Shown one piece after another: positions 5,550 through 5,966 of a DNA stretch of 5,966 nt. Under the pieces are notes generated by a model. It was not told the DNA's origin and searched no databases. It worked only from the letters and a program-made list of their open reading frames with translations. The stretch's first letter is position 1. Each line of letters starts with the position of its first letter. The position numbers and the translations under genes are program-made. Source of the DNA: Cyclobacteriaceae bacterium (lineage in GTDB: Bacteria; Bacteroidota; Bacteroidia; Cytophagales; Cyclobacteriaceae). The stretch lies in contig JAOUKG010000197.1 in the NCBI GenBank assembly GCA_029882725.1, positions 1-5,966 of the forward strand. Direction: 5' to 3'.

Positions 5550-5966
5550 GTGAGTTTCGAACAGAAAGGAATAAAAAAGGAGGATGTTTCATTATTGAAA
5601 CGTCTTTTGAGTACGGAAAAAAGAATAGTGATTACCACACACCAAAAGCCTGACGCTGATGCCTTAGGGTCCTCGTTGGCACTGGCACTATTTTTAAAGA
5701 AAAAGGGACATATCGTTCAGGTAATTACTCCAACCGATTATCCGGAGTTTCTTAATTGGTTACCAGGTAATGACGAGGTTATCGTTTTTTCGGATAAAAC
5801 AAAGGAGGCTTCGAAAGATCTTGTAGCTAAAAGTGAACTAATTTTCTGCCTTGATTTCAATGGATTAAGCAGAATAGCAGAATTGGGGGGCTATGTTAAA
5901 GAATCATCAGCCACAAAAATCCTGATAGATCATCACCTGGAACCTGAAGACTTTGCAGATATATTA
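5550..5966 (+). CDS. nrnA: NrnA-type DHH phosphoesterase: oligoribonuclease / pAp phosphatase (N-terminal part)
   Basis: A plus-strand frame opens with GTG at 5550 and stays open for 139 codons to the right edge. A TAA lies just two codons upstream, so GTG is the earliest possible start and no ATG precedes the first motif. The DHH domain motifs appear in order: THQKPDADALGS at 30-41, giving metal ligands His31, Asp35 and Asp37; CLDFN at 100-104 with Asp102; and DHHL at 127-130, the family signature. NrnA enzymes use divalent metal, probably Mn2+, to degrade 2-5 nt RNAs from the 5' side of RNA decay and to dephosphorylate 3'-phosphoadenosine 5'-phosphate. Family members are roughly 330-340 residues, so the DHHA1 substrate-binding domain lies beyond the window. 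RecJ-like or cyclic-dinucleotide DHH enzymes are less likely given the short N-terminus and the ITPTDYPEFLNWLPGN stretch usual in Bacteroidota NrnA. It is divergent from ndk. Confidence 0.92.
   Translation, partial: MSFEQKGIKKEDVSLLKRLLSTEKRIVITTHQKPDADALGSSLALALFLKKKGHIVQVITPTDYPEFLNWLPGNDEVIVFSDKTKEASKDLVAKSELIFCLDFNGLSRIAELGGYVKESSATKILIDHHLEPEDFADIL

Noticed and set aside
1..5966. CRISPR array, tRNA or rRNA gene, or a new defence system
   Set aside because: No regularly spaced repeats, no cloverleaf or rRNA-like segment, and no nuclease, toxin or defence-type gene pair were seen; the genes are ordinary metabolic ones.

Overview
The window looks like chromosomal DNA from a Bacteroidota bacterium, probably a Cytophagales-type environmental relative. 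The DNA is AT-rich. Starts have no Shine-Dalgarno sequence but often an A-rich stretch. Several genes have a TAnnTTTG-like -7 box, the form known for this phylum. The proteins (secreted GH51 arabinofuranosidase, DUF4440 lipoprotein, NrnA beside Ndk) read as Bacteroidota versions of their families. This assignment is inferred from protein style and promoters, not from a marker gene.

Layout from left to right: (1) 1-847, minus strand, the N-terminal 282 residues of a secreted GH51 alpha-L-arabinofuranosidase that runs off the left edge. (2) 848-2117, about 1.27 kb without a convincing gene. It holds a 179-bp element with perfect 15-bp terminal inverted repeats (MITE-like), a long nested-palindrome hairpin, and several GTTTA/TAAAC palindromes. 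(3) 2118-2567, minus strand, a small DUF4440/SnoaL-like lipoprotein with a TTG start. (4) 2626-3639, minus strand, galE (UDP-glucose 4-epimerase), 50-60 bp upstream of the lipoprotein gene and possibly cotranscribed with it. (5) 3640-3891, a divergent control region with a perfect TAnnTTTG box and a 59-codon open frame that overlaps the next gene by ATGA. (6) 3892-4935, plus strand, a GT-B (GT4-like) glycosyltransferase. (7) 4972-5391, minus strand, ndk, convergent with the glycosyltransferase. (8) 5550 to the right edge, plus strand, the N-terminal part of nrnA (DHH-family oligoribonuclease/pAp phosphatase), divergent from ndk.

GalE supplies UDP-galactose (perhaps also UDP-GalNAc) for glycan synthesis, and the divergent glycosyltransferase could use such a donor, but nothing in the sequence proves the link. 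Ndk and NrnA share a theme of nucleotide turnover: NrnA releases mononucleotides from short RNAs and pAp, and Ndk equilibrates nucleoside di- and triphosphates. The GH51 enzyme belongs to arabinan/arabinoxylan breakdown and is separated from the rest by the repeat-bearing gap.

I found no convincing new multi-gene system. The genes are ordinary housekeeping and carbohydrate functions. The least explained sequence is the 848-2117 gap, chiefly the MITE-like element and the nested hairpin, followed by the translated-leader candidate before the glycosyltransferase.
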